This document shows, piece after piece, positions 1 to 5,080 of a stretch of DNA of 6,747 nt. Source of the stretch: Clostridia bacterium (GTDB lineage Bacteria > Bacillota > Clostridia > TANB77 > CAG-508); NCBI GenBank assembly GCA_022790685.1, contig JAAVXQ010000147.1, forward strand, positions 1-6,747, given 5' to 3'. The notes below the pieces were generated by a model that saw only the letters and a list, made by a program, of their open reading frames with translations, ran no database searches and was not told the DNA's origin. How positions within the stretch are numbered: position 1 is the stretch's first letter; each line of letters begins with the position of its first letter. Position numbers and translations under genes: made by a program.

Positions 1-2
1 CA

Positions 3-89
3 ATTTCTAAACAACTAGTAAAATTTAGTATAGGAACTATTCTAGGAAAATATGAAAATGGAAATTTGTCAATAGAAATAAGTATATAA
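3..89 (+). CDS. C-terminal end of an unidentified upstream gene (5' partial)
   Basis: One forward frame is open from the left edge to a TAA at 87-89; the other two forward frames stop within the first 20 bases. It gives 28 residues, beginning ISKQLVKF and ending LSIEISI. Nothing in this tail identifies a family. It is called coding because a strong hairpin begins only 9 bases after the stop, as expected at the end of a transcript. The fragment is short enough that an open frame could be chance in such AT-rich DNA. Confidence 0.4.
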   Translation: MSKQLVKFSIGTILGKYENGNLSIEISI

Positions 90-97
90 TAAAATTA

Positions 98-134
98 AGA
101 AATCCGACAATATGTAATATATTGGCGGATTTCT
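98..134. terminator. Probable bidirectional intrinsic terminator
   Basis: The arms are AGAAATCCG (98-106) and CGGATTTCT (126-134), perfectly complementary. They are extended inwards, past one A/G mismatch, by CAATAT (108-113) and ATATTG (119-124) around the loop GTAAT. On the reverse strand the hairpin is followed by TTAATTTTATT, a fair U-tract, so it suits the reverse gene ending at 189. On the forward strand the tail is only the TTTCT of the arm itself, so termination of the left-edge gene is less certain. Its position between two convergent 3' ends supports a shared terminator. Confidence 0.65.
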
Positions 135-188
135 CTAGAGGTGAGAAATAGGTGGTTAATTAGTTACAATGCAGATATTTAAATATTA

Positions 189-638
189 TTAGTCACATAA
201 TATAACAGAAACTCGTAAAGGTTTTGAGGAATCGCCACTTTTAAGAATAACAGTGAAAGTGACTGTCTTGTTTGTTGCACTCCAAATGCTGAATTGATGA
301 TATTGACCATCAAGAGGAAATTCCTTCGGAGTGCTAAATAACTGTGAAGATTTTATTGTTGCTGTGGCACCTGTATTTGAGTTTCCATCGACTGTTCCAA
401 TGACTTTTAAACTCCGTGCTGTTTTATCAGCAGGAATAGTCACAGAAATCTCTGTGGAGTAGTAAAATTCAGCGAAGTTTCCTGCTATAAAAGTTCCAGA
501 ATAAGGAACAATTTGTGAATCATTTTCTGAGCAAGTCTTTGATTCTGCTACCACTGCATCTGTGGGTAAAAAAGTTACTAAACATACAATAGCACATAAA
601 AGAGCTATTATACAGCTTCTTTTTGAAAGGTTATGCAT
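189..638 (-). CDS. Small secreted beta-rich protein of unknown function
   Basis: This encodes 149 residues with a classical signal peptide: basic K6-R7, a hydrophobic core about 9-24, and a likely cleavage site after A31 (Val-Val-Ala/Glu). There is no lipobox, so a freely secreted protein is expected, with a mature part of about 118 residues. The mature part is rich in Thr, Ser, Val and Ile in alternating patterns typical of a beta-sandwich. It has just two cysteines, C36 near its start and C148 as the second-last residue, well placed for one disulfide joining the ends. I chose the ATG at 638 because AAGGAG (648-653) lies 9 bases upstream and the signal peptide then starts the protein. An in-frame TTG at 695 would add 19 residues that spoil the signal peptide. 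It is a single reverse-strand gene and has more GC than its neighbours (27 of 60 bases in 361-420), suggesting acquisition by transfer. I do not recognise the family; a bacteriocin-like or surface protein is possible but unsupported. Confidence 0.75.
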   Translation of the reverse strand: MHNLSKRSCIIALLCAIVCLVTFLPTDAVVAESKTCSENDSQIVPYSGTFIAGNFAEFYYSTEISVTIPADKTARSLKVIGTVDGNSNTGATATIKSSQLFSTPKEFPLDGQYHQFSIWSATNKTVTFTVILKSGDSSKPLRVSVILCD

Positions 639-647
639 AATATTATT

Positions 648-680
648 CTCCTTATTAGCGAAAAAACATTTCTCACCTCT
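648..680 (-). promoter_or_regulatory. Four-codon upstream ORF (MFFR) running into the ribosome binding site of the secreted-protein gene
   Basis: On the reverse strand the leader reads AGAGGTGA (680-673, a good ribosome binding site), a short spacer, then ATG TTT TTT CGC TAA (669-655). A second TAA merges into AAGGAG (653-648), the binding site of the gene starting at 638. Ribosomes ending the mini-ORF would stop on top of the next initiation site, which could couple or modulate translation. This is a direct sequence reading; a functional role is inference. Confidence 0.35.
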
Positions 681-726
681 TTTTGCTAGTTCCAAATATA
701 CTGAAACTATCTGAATTAACTAGCAA

Positions 727-742
727 GCATTTATTCAAATGC
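727..742 (-). repeat. Short dyad at the 5' end of the secreted-protein transcript
   Basis: The arms are GCATTT (727-732) and AAATGC (737-742), a perfect inverted repeat around a 4-base loop. If the TATAAT at 749-754 is the -10 box, transcription starts near 742, so this would be the first structure in the mRNA or an operator at the start site. Six-base arms are weak evidence on their own. Confidence 0.35.
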
Positions 743-748
743 ACATAT

Positions 749-754
749 ATTATA
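749..754 (-). promoter_or_regulatory. Possible -10 box for the secreted-protein gene
   Basis: The reverse strand reads TATAAT exactly at 754-749, about 110 bases before the ATG at 638. No good -35 box lies 16-18 bases upstream (CTCTAT at 777-772) and there is no extended -10 TG. The region is so AT-rich that a chance match is likely, so this is only a candidate. Confidence 0.35.
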
Positions 755-847
755 ATATATACAAATTAATAATAGAGAAAATATCACTTATGATACTTAA
801 ACGAAGTTATATCGATGTATATATGGAAAACACCATAATGTAGGGTA

Positions 848-876
848 TTGACATTTAATATTATTAAATATTAAAT
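848..876 (+). promoter_or_regulatory. Promoter for the membrane-anchored protein gene at 915
   Basis: There is a perfect -35 TTGACA (848-853), a 17-base spacer and TTAAAT (871-876) as the -10, which matches the consensus at four of six positions. The expected start is near 883, giving a leader of about 30 bases that ends with AGGAGG at 901-906. The spacer is occupied by a perfect palindrome, listed separately. Confidence 0.6.
853..876. promoter_or_regulatory. 24-base palindrome between the -35 and -10 boxes (candidate operator)
   Basis: ATTTAATATT (853-862) and AATATTAAAT (867-876) are perfect inverted repeats around ATTA. The palindrome starts at the last base of the -35 box and ends at the last base of the -10 box, where a dimeric repressor would block RNA polymerase. 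It contains only A and T, so part of the symmetry may be compositional. No regulator can be assigned. Confidence 0.4.
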
Positions 877-914
877 AGTTTATATAAAATATTTAAGAAA
901 AGGAGGAGAGTGCT

Positions 915-1340
915 ATGAAAAAAGAATACATTGTGTATGTTATAATTATAACTATTATTCTCATAGGTGCTATATTTCTTGCAAATAAATATATGGGAGG
1001 ATTTATATTTGGTAATATAGAAATGCAAAATTCTAATATAAAATCTTCTAACACACATATTATTGAAAATAATATAAATGATGAAAAACAATTGTCTGTA
1101 GAAACGATATATACTTTTAATGATAAAAATATATGTGTTTCTCAAAGAATGAAATATGAATTTTCAAGTAACGAAGAAGCAAAAAAAGAATATGATTTAT
1201 GGAATGAGCAAAAGAACTTAAAAAATATATCTATCTCGGAAAATATTGTTTCTTTTAATACAGATGTTAATATAGGAACTGCTAAGGACTCTATTATATC
1301 CAATTTGGAAAAATCTTCTAGCAAATATGAAATATATTAA
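915..1340 (+). CDS. Small membrane-anchored extracytoplasmic protein, unknown function
   Basis: This encodes 141 residues. After Met-Lys-Lys-Glu comes one hydrophobic segment (about 5-23, rich in Ile and Val). No convincing signal-peptidase site follows it, so a signal anchor with the rest outside the membrane is expected. A polar Asn/Ser-rich linker (about 36-58) leads to a mixed domain (about 60-141) with strand-like segments (VETIYTFND, NIVSFNTDVNI) and a charged helix (about 84-98). The start is well supported: AGGAGG at 901-906, 8 bases before the ATG. The gene has its own promoter with a palindrome in its spacer and its own long terminator, so it is a single-gene transcript. I do not recognise a named family; the C-terminal part resembles the small cystatin-like or lipoprotein domains common in Clostridia, but only in general pattern. 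Confidence 0.75.
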   Translation: MKKEYIVYVIIITIILIGAIFLANKYMGGFIFGNIEMQNSNIKSSNTHIIENNINDEKQLSVETIYTFNDKNICVSQRMKYEFSSNEEAKKEYDLWNEQKNLKNISISENIVSFNTDVNIGTAKDSIISNLEKSSSKYEIY

Positions 1341-1352
1341 TATTCTAAAAAT

Positions 1353-1410
1353 AAAAGAATCTTTAAATAGTTAAACTAAAAAGTTTGACAATTTGAAGGT
1401 TCTTTTTCTT
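1353..1410 (+). terminator. Unusually long intrinsic terminator hairpin
   Basis: The left arm 1353-1377 and right arm 1382-1406 can form 24 of 25 pairs around an AAAA loop. Three pairs are G-U and the single mismatch is 1369/1390. The arm ends in TTTT and is followed by TCTT. It begins 12 bases after the TAA of the preceding gene. The stem is more than twice the usual length of a terminator stem. Confidence 0.8.
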
Positions 1411-1437
1411 GATAAAATCAGCAAAATGTCATATAAT
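1409..1437 (+). promoter_or_regulatory. Promoter of the cardiolipin synthase operon
   Basis: TTGATA (1409-1414), exactly 17 bases, then TATAAT (1432-1437): one mismatch from the sigma-A consensus. The -35 box lies in the U-tract of the preceding terminator, so the end of one transcript and the start of the next abut. The predicted start, near 1444, leaves a leader of only about 17 bases, with no room for a riboswitch. Confidence 0.75.
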
Positions 1438-1460
1438 CTACTTATAAATTTGAAAGAGAG

Positions 1461-2972
1461 ATGTTAAGTTTTATGCAAATGGCAATTAAGAAAGGGATAG
1501 TAGTTGGAATAGGTGTATTACTACAAATTTTGCTTTCACTAGGTGGATATATTGTTTTAGGAGAACTTATAGGATTTGTAAGTATTTTTTATACAATATT
1601 AGGATTTTTGTTAATTTTAGGATTAATAAGAAATAGCAAAAACTATTCGTACACGTTACCATGGATACTTATATTGTTTTCATATCCTTTAATAGGTACA
1701 CTATTGTATATAATATTGGGACGTAGCAAAAATAATAGTAAGGTATTAAAAAGTATTACAGCAAGTGAAAAAGATAGTAAAAGATATCTAATTCAAGATA
1801 AAACTATAAGAGAAGAATTTGAAAATAACGGAAAATTAAGATACATAAGTGATTTTACTGGATATCCTGTAACCAAAAATAATGATATTTCTTATTATCC
1901 ATTAGGAGAAGAAGCCTTTAAAGTGATGCTTGAAGAATTAAAAAAAGCAGAGAAGTTTATATTTTTTGAATACTTTATAGTAAATCATGGGACTATGTGG
2001 AATTCCATACTAGAAATATTAGAAGAAAAAGCCAAAAGTGGTGTTGATGTAAGAGTTATGTATGATGATGCAGGTTGTATTTCTACTTTAAATAATTCAT
2101 ATCCTAAGGAATTAGAAAAAAATGGAATACAATGTGTAGTATTTAATAAATTAAATCCAGTTTCTGGAGTAATTATGAACAATCGTGACCATAGAAAGAT
2201 ACTTGTTATAGACGGAAAAGTGGCTTTTTCAGGTGGAATAAATATAGCAGATGAATATATAAACATTAATAGTCATTATGGACATTGGAAGGATAATGCT
2301 ATAAAAGTATCAGGAGATGCAGTTTGGAATTATACAGTTATGTTCTTAACTATGTGGAATGCTTTTAGAAAAAATGATGAGGATTTTTACAAATTTAAAT
2401 ATGACTTTAAACATAAAAATATAGAAAATGGATATGCGGTTCCATATGGAGAAACTCCGTTAGATACTGAAATAACTGGTGAGGATGTATATTTAAATAT
2501 TATAAATCAAGCAGATAAATATGTGTATATATTTACGCCATATTTGATAGTAGATACTGATATGATAAATGCACTTAACTTAGCCGCTAAAAGAGGAGTA
2601 GATGTAAGGATTATAATTCCTGGTATACCAGATAAAAAAATTGTGTATACTTTATCTGAATCGTATGTAGAAACTCTTGTAAATGCGGGGGTCAAAGTAT
2701 ATAAATATACACCAGGTTTTATACATAGTAAAGTATTTGTATCAGATGATAAGATTGCTACAGTAGGAACAATTAACTTAGATTATAGAAGTTTATATTT
2801 ACATTTCGAGTGTGGAATATATTTAGAAAATGTAAATTGTATTAAAGATATAAAAAAAGATTTAGTAGATACAATTTCAAAAAGCCATGAAGTAACAAAA
2901 AAAGAAGCAGAGCCTAGTCTTTTAAAAGCTGTTTGGCAATCCATTTTAAGATTAGTAGCTCCACTTATGTAA
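1461..2972 (+). CDS. cls: Cardiolipin synthase (phospholipase D superfamily)
   Basis: This integral membrane enzyme joins two phosphatidylglycerol molecules into cardiolipin and glycerol. Its 503 residues match the usual length of bacterial Cls. Hydrophobic segments at about 12-32, 36-56 and 66-87 form the N-terminal membrane part. Two phospholipase D domains follow, each with a complete H-x-K-x4-D motif: H244/K246/D251 (HRKILVID, then SGGIN) and H422/K424/D429 (HSKVFVSD, then VGTINLDYRS). All catalytic residues are present. The start is slightly uncertain. The purine run AAAGAGAG (1453-1460) touches the ATG at 1461, leaving no spacing, so the in-frame ATGs at 1473 (12 bases away) or 1479 may be used; either would still keep the first membrane segment. 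The gene heads a probable operon with the two following genes: there is no terminator between them and the next frame opens 29 bases later. The assignment is firm at family level; a Cls-like phospholipase D enzyme with another head group is the only real alternative. Confidence 0.95.
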   Translation: MLSFMQMAIKKGIVVGIGVLLQILLSLGGYIVLGELIGFVSIFYTILGFLLILGLIRNSKNYSYTLPWILILFSYPLIGTLLYIILGRSKNNSKVLKSITASEKDSKRYLIQDKTIREEFENNGKLRYISDFTGYPVTKNNDISYYPLGEEAFKVMLEELKKAEKFIFFEYFIVNHGTMWNSILEILEEKAKSGVDVRVMYDDAGCISTLNNSYPKELEKNGIQCVVFNKLNPVSGVIMNNRDHRKILVIDGKVAFSGGINIADEYININSHYGHWKDNAIKVSGDAVWNYTVMFLTMWNAFRKNDEDFYKFKYDFKHKNIENGYAVPYGETPLDTEITGEDVYLNIINQADKYVYIFTPYLIVDTDMINALNLAAKRGVDVRIIIPGIPDKKIVYTLSESYVETLVNAGVKVYKYTPGFIHSKVFVSDDKIATVGTINLDYRSLYLHFECGIYLENVNCIKDIKKDLVDTISKSHEVTKKEAEPSLLKAVWQSILRLVAPLM

Positions 2973-3019
2973 AAATATAATAATCATAAAATTAAAGTTT
3001 AATGAAAGCAGAGGAAAAA

Positions 3020-3439
3020 ATGGAAGAAGAATATAAACATATAGTAAATTATTATGAAACAGATGCAATGGGAATGGTGCATCATTCAAATTATGTTAGA
3101 TGGATGGAAGAAGCAAGATCATATATGATGGACATGTTTGGATATAGTTATAAAAAGTTAGAAAGTGTAGGAATAGGATCACCAGTATTAAGTTATAAAT
3201 GTGAAATTAAACATAGTACTTACTATTATGATGAAATATATATAAAGGCAAGAATAATAGAATATAATGGAGTAAGATTAACAGTCGAATATGAAATGAA
3301 AAAAGACAATAAAATAGTTGCAATTGGAGAAACCAAACATTGTTTTTTAAATAAAGAGGGAAGACCAGTAAGATTAAATAAAGAATGTGAAGAATTAGAT
3401 AAAATAATTAAAGAGCAATTAAATGAAAATATAAAATAA
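3020..3439 (+). CDS. Acyl-CoA thioesterase, YbgC/FadM type (4HBT hotdog fold)
   Basis: This enzyme hydrolyses acyl-CoA (or acyl-ACP) thioesters in the cytoplasm. The 139-residue length fits the single-hotdog family. The N-terminal signature YYETDAMGMVHHSNYVRWME (residues 11-30) is the classic YbgC/4HBT motif; the Asp of TDAMG (D15) is the expected catalytic residue and the following His pair is conserved. I take ATG 3020 as the start, not the in-frame ATG at 3002. AGAGG (3010-3014) is 5 bases before 3020, whereas nothing resembling a ribosome binding site precedes 3002; the choice changes only six residues. It follows cls and precedes the YjbR gene by 12 bases with no terminator, so co-transcription is likely. 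A TATAAT at 2976-2981 lacks a usable -35, so an internal promoter is not supported. Pairing with cls suggests a lipid-related role, but family members vary widely in substrate, so the substrate is unknown. Confidence 0.88.
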   Translation: MEEEYKHIVNYYETDAMGMVHHSNYVRWMEEARSYMMDMFGYSYKKLESVGIGSPVLSYKCEIKHSTYYYDEIYIKARIIEYNGVRLTVEYEMKKDNKIVAIGETKHCFLNKEGRPVRLNKECEELDKIIKEQLNENIK

Positions 3440-3451
3440 AAAGGAAGAAAT

Positions 3452-3781
3452 ATGAACAAAGAAGAGATAATAGAATATTGTTTAAGCTTACAAAATACAT
3501 ATGAAGATTATCCATTTCCAGAGGATGATTTTTCAGTAACTATAAAGCATTCTAAAAATAAAAAATGGTTTGCATTAATAATGAAAGTACAAAATAAATT
3601 ATATTTAAATGTGAAAACAAATCCGGAATATTCTGAATTATTAAGAAATTCCTATGAATACATAATACCAGCATATCATATGAATAAACAGCATTGGAAT
3701 ACAATTATAATAGAGGATAAAATAGATAAGAAATTAGTTAAAGAACTTATTAATGAGAGCTATGAGTTAACTAAAAAATAA
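3452..3781 (+). CDS. MmcQ/YjbR family protein
   Basis: This encodes 109 residues, the usual size for this family. It follows the family pattern throughout: N-terminal helix EEIIEYCLSL, the YEDYPFPED loop, strand KKWFALIM, strand KLYLNVKTNPE, then the characteristic IPAYHMNKQHWNT and a C-terminal SYEL helix. Members adopt a small CyaY-like alpha/beta fold. They are often annotated as DNA-binding, but the biochemical role is not established and I would not assign one here. The start is clear: AAGGAAG (3441-3447) lies 4 bases before the ATG. It is the last gene of the cls operon; the terminator hairpin begins at its stop codon. Confidence 0.88.
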   Translation: MNKEEIIEYCLSLQNTYEDYPFPEDDFSVTIKHSKNKKWFALIMKVQNKLYLNVKTNPEYSELLRNSYEYIIPAYHMNKQHWNTIIIEDKIDKKLVKELINESYELTKK

Positions 3782-3811
3782 AAGAAACTCCGTGGTTAGC
3801 CGGAGTTCTTT
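3781..3811. terminator. Bidirectional intrinsic terminator between convergent genes
   Basis: The left arm AAAGAAACTCCG (3781-3792) and right arm CGGAGTTCTTT (3801-3811) pair fully apart from one bulged A, around an 8-base loop. Forward, the arm ends in TTCTTT and ends transcription of the cls operon. In reverse, the hairpin runs into TCTTTTATTTTTT, an excellent U-tract, and ends the gene at 3818-4111. The stop codons of the two convergent genes are only 36 bases apart and share this element. Confidence 0.85.
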
Positions 3812-3817
3812 CGCCTT

Positions 3818-4111
3818 TTATACTTTGAACTGTCTCGCAATATCACTTAATAAAGTGATAGAGTTTAGCCATAGTGCGTGCTGATAAAAATGATAAGAAC
3901 TATTATCAGACGCATGAAAAATAATTTCGAAGTTTGCAGAGCTTTCGTCTACTTCATTGCCAATGTAAGCTGAGCCATGCTGAGAAAAACATTCATCAAA
4001 AATACTTTCACACAACTCATGAAGTGTTATTTTCTGAGAAGCTGTAACAGTAATTGTAAAGTGGTTCTCAGTATTTTCCAGCTTTATTTGCAAATTATTT
4101 TTGCTGGACAT
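3818..4111 (-). CDS. Small soluble protein of unknown function (single gene, atypical composition)
   Basis: This encodes 97 residues with no signal peptide or membrane segment, so it is probably cytoplasmic. The predicted order is strands (about 5-25), a helix (KITLHELCESIFDECF, 27-42) with C34 and C41 about two turns apart, a strand (NFEIIFHAS, 60-68), and a C-terminal helix (about 78-95). It is acidic in the middle and rich in His and Phe. I recognise no family. The gene itself is well supported: AAAGGAG (4120-4126) is 8 bases before the ATG, a near-perfect promoter lies at 4162-4190, and a strong terminator at the 3' end. It stands alone on the reverse strand between two forward operons. 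Its GC content (81 of 240 bases in 3841-4080, 34%) exceeds that of its neighbours (14 of 60 in 3001-3060), suggesting acquisition. An immunity or accessory protein is conceivable but nothing shows it. Confidence 0.75.
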   Translation of the reverse strand: MSSKNNLQIKLENTENHFTITVTASQKITLHELCESIFDECFSQHGSAYIGNEVDESSANFEIIFHASDNSSYHFYQHALWLNSITLLSDIARQFKV

Positions 4112-4130
4112 AGAACTTTCTCCTTTCGGA

Positions 4131-4150
4131 ATAGTTGCTAACCCAACTAT
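4131..4150 (-). repeat. Dyad in the 5' leader of the 97-residue protein gene
   Basis: ATAGTTG (4131-4137) and CAACTAT (4144-4150) are perfect inverted repeats with a 6-base loop. The dyad lies about 5-25 bases after the predicted transcription start (near 4155) and just ahead of the ribosome binding site at 4120-4126. It could be an operator for a dimeric repressor or a protective 5' hairpin in the mRNA. Confidence 0.5.
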
Positions 4151-4161
4151 TTATAAATAAT

Positions 4162-4190
4162 ATTATACTATGAACAGTAGTATTTATCAA
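4162..4190 (-). promoter_or_regulatory. Promoter of the 97-residue protein gene
   Basis: The reverse strand reads TTGATA (4190-4185), 17 bases, then TATAAT (4167-4162). It uses the same hexamer pair and spacing as the cls promoter. The predicted start is near 4155, giving a leader of about 45 bases that contains the dyad at 4131-4150. Confidence 0.75.
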
Positions 4191-4251
4191 GTTTAGAAGC
4201 TATAGTAATTTAATATAAAATTAAAAGATTTATATTACTTATGCTATAATC

Positions 4252-4375
4252 AAACTAATTAAAAAAACAAACTATAATTTATACAGAAATATACTTAAAT
4301 AAAACAAAATGTTAAGTTTGGTTGACAAATTTCAAACTAAAATAGGTGGTGTGCAACTAATAGAAAAGATATAAT
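4252..4375 (+). promoter_or_regulatory. Leader and candidate promoters of the XRE/DUF4097 operon
   Basis: Two -10 candidates precede the XRE gene. The first is an extended -10, TGCTATAAT (4252-4260), with no clear -35, which would give a leader of about 140 bases. The second is TATAAT at 4370-4375, just before the ribosome binding site at 4391, also without a good -35. A consensus -35-like TTGACA (4322-4327) has no -10 at the right distance. Around it AGTTTG (4315-4320) and CAAACT (4333-4338) form a dyad with a 12-base spacer, which could be an operator for the XRE protein. The only open frame in the leader, a 21-codon one from 4309, has no ribosome binding site. Confidence 0.4.
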
Positions 4376-4405
4376 TTGAATTAGAAGAAAGGAAGGTAAC
4401 AAAAA

Positions 4406-5080
4406 GTGAATATTGGAGAAAAATTATATGAATTAAGAAAAGGAAAGAATTTATCACAAGAAGAAGTGGCAGAAAAGTTAAATGTAACAAGACAAACTGT
4501 TTCAAAATGGGAAACTAATCAAAGCTCACCAGATTTTGATAAAATACTTCCGATATGCGAATTATTTGAAATTAGTACAGAAGAACTTATAACAGGAAAA
4601 AAAACAAAGGAAAAAAATAACGAGAATGAAGAAATGAAAAAAGATGTAAAAGAGGAAAAAGAAAATCTTACAAGAGATGAGATACGTATTAAGTCTGCTG
4701 AGATTGTAAGTACATCAGTTTTTTTGTATATATTAGATATAGTAATATTGGTTTTATCAATAGCTTGGTTAGAGTTAGATCCTATTTTAGTAGTAAGTAT
4801 ATTTTTAATTCTAATTGCAATAGCGACCACAAGAATAATAAAACACTATATGTCAATACCTAAAATACAAGAGACTAAGGAAGAAGAAGAGGAAACAGAA
4901 TTACAAAAACAAATTAATTCTATAGTATATATAATAAGTACAATAATATATTTTTTAGTTAGTTTTGGAACATATGCATGGCATATAAGTTGGATAATAT
5001 TTGTTATTGCTGCGTTAGTTTGTCAAGTTATAAAATTATTCTTTATGCTTAATGAAAAGGAGGATAAAGAAGATGAGTAG
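4406..5080 (+). CDS. Membrane-bound XRE-family helix-turn-helix regulator
   Basis: This encodes 224 residues in two parts. Residues 5-62 are a classical XRE/Cro-C1 domain, with LSQEEVAEKLNVTRQTVSKWE (16-36) forming helices 2 and 3, the recognition helix being TRQTVSKWE. A strongly charged Lys/Glu linker (about 64-95, likely coiled) leads to four predicted membrane segments at about 101-121, 126-146, 171-189 and 194-214, with an acidic tail. The charged 155-168 loop and both termini should be cytoplasmic, keeping the DNA-binding domain at the membrane. It starts with GTG; GGAAGG (4391-4396) is 9 bases upstream. Its end overlaps the ATG of the DUF4097-like gene by 8 bases, indicating translational coupling. 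The XRE assignment is firm. A role as a membrane sensor acting with the next protein is inference from the pairing, and autoregulation is likely but unproven. Confidence 0.88.
   Translation: MNIGEKLYELRKGKNLSQEEVAEKLNVTRQTVSKWETNQSSPDFDKILPICELFEISTEELITGKKTKEKNNENEEMKKDVKEEKENLTRDEIRIKSAEIVSTSVFLYILDIVILVLSIAWLELDPILVVSIFLILIAIATTRIIKHYMSIPKIQETKEEEEETELQKQINSIVYIISTIIYFLVSFGTYAWHISWIIFVIAALVCQVIKLFFMLNEKEDKEDE

Noticed and set aside
175..186. Palindrome ATATTTAAATAT just beyond the stop of the secreted-protein gene
   Set aside because: It is A/T only, has no loop for a stable hairpin and no U-tract; the better terminator is at 98-134.
864..1145. Reverse-strand 93-codon open frame rich in Tyr, Phe and Ile
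   Set aside because: It overlaps the well-supported forward gene at 915 and its promoter, has no suitable ribosome binding site, and its composition is what antisense of AT-rich coding DNA gives.
1985..2695. Reverse-strand open frames inside cardiolipin synthase
   Set aside because: They are antisense shadows of an enzyme whose catalytic motifs fix the forward frame.
2976..2981. TATAAT between cls and the thioesterase as an internal promoter
   Set aside because: There is no acceptable -35 at 16-18 bases and the hexamer arises easily in this AT-rich gap.
4309..4374. Forward 21-codon open frame (MLSLVDKF...) in the leader of the XRE gene
   Set aside because: No ribosome binding site precedes it and no leader-peptide features, such as repeated codons or an attenuator hairpin, follow it.
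4519..4830. Reverse-strand 103-codon open frame within the XRE gene
   Set aside because: It lies fully inside a gene with a clear helix-turn-helix domain; its Ser/Phe-rich sequence is the antisense of Lys/Glu-rich codons.
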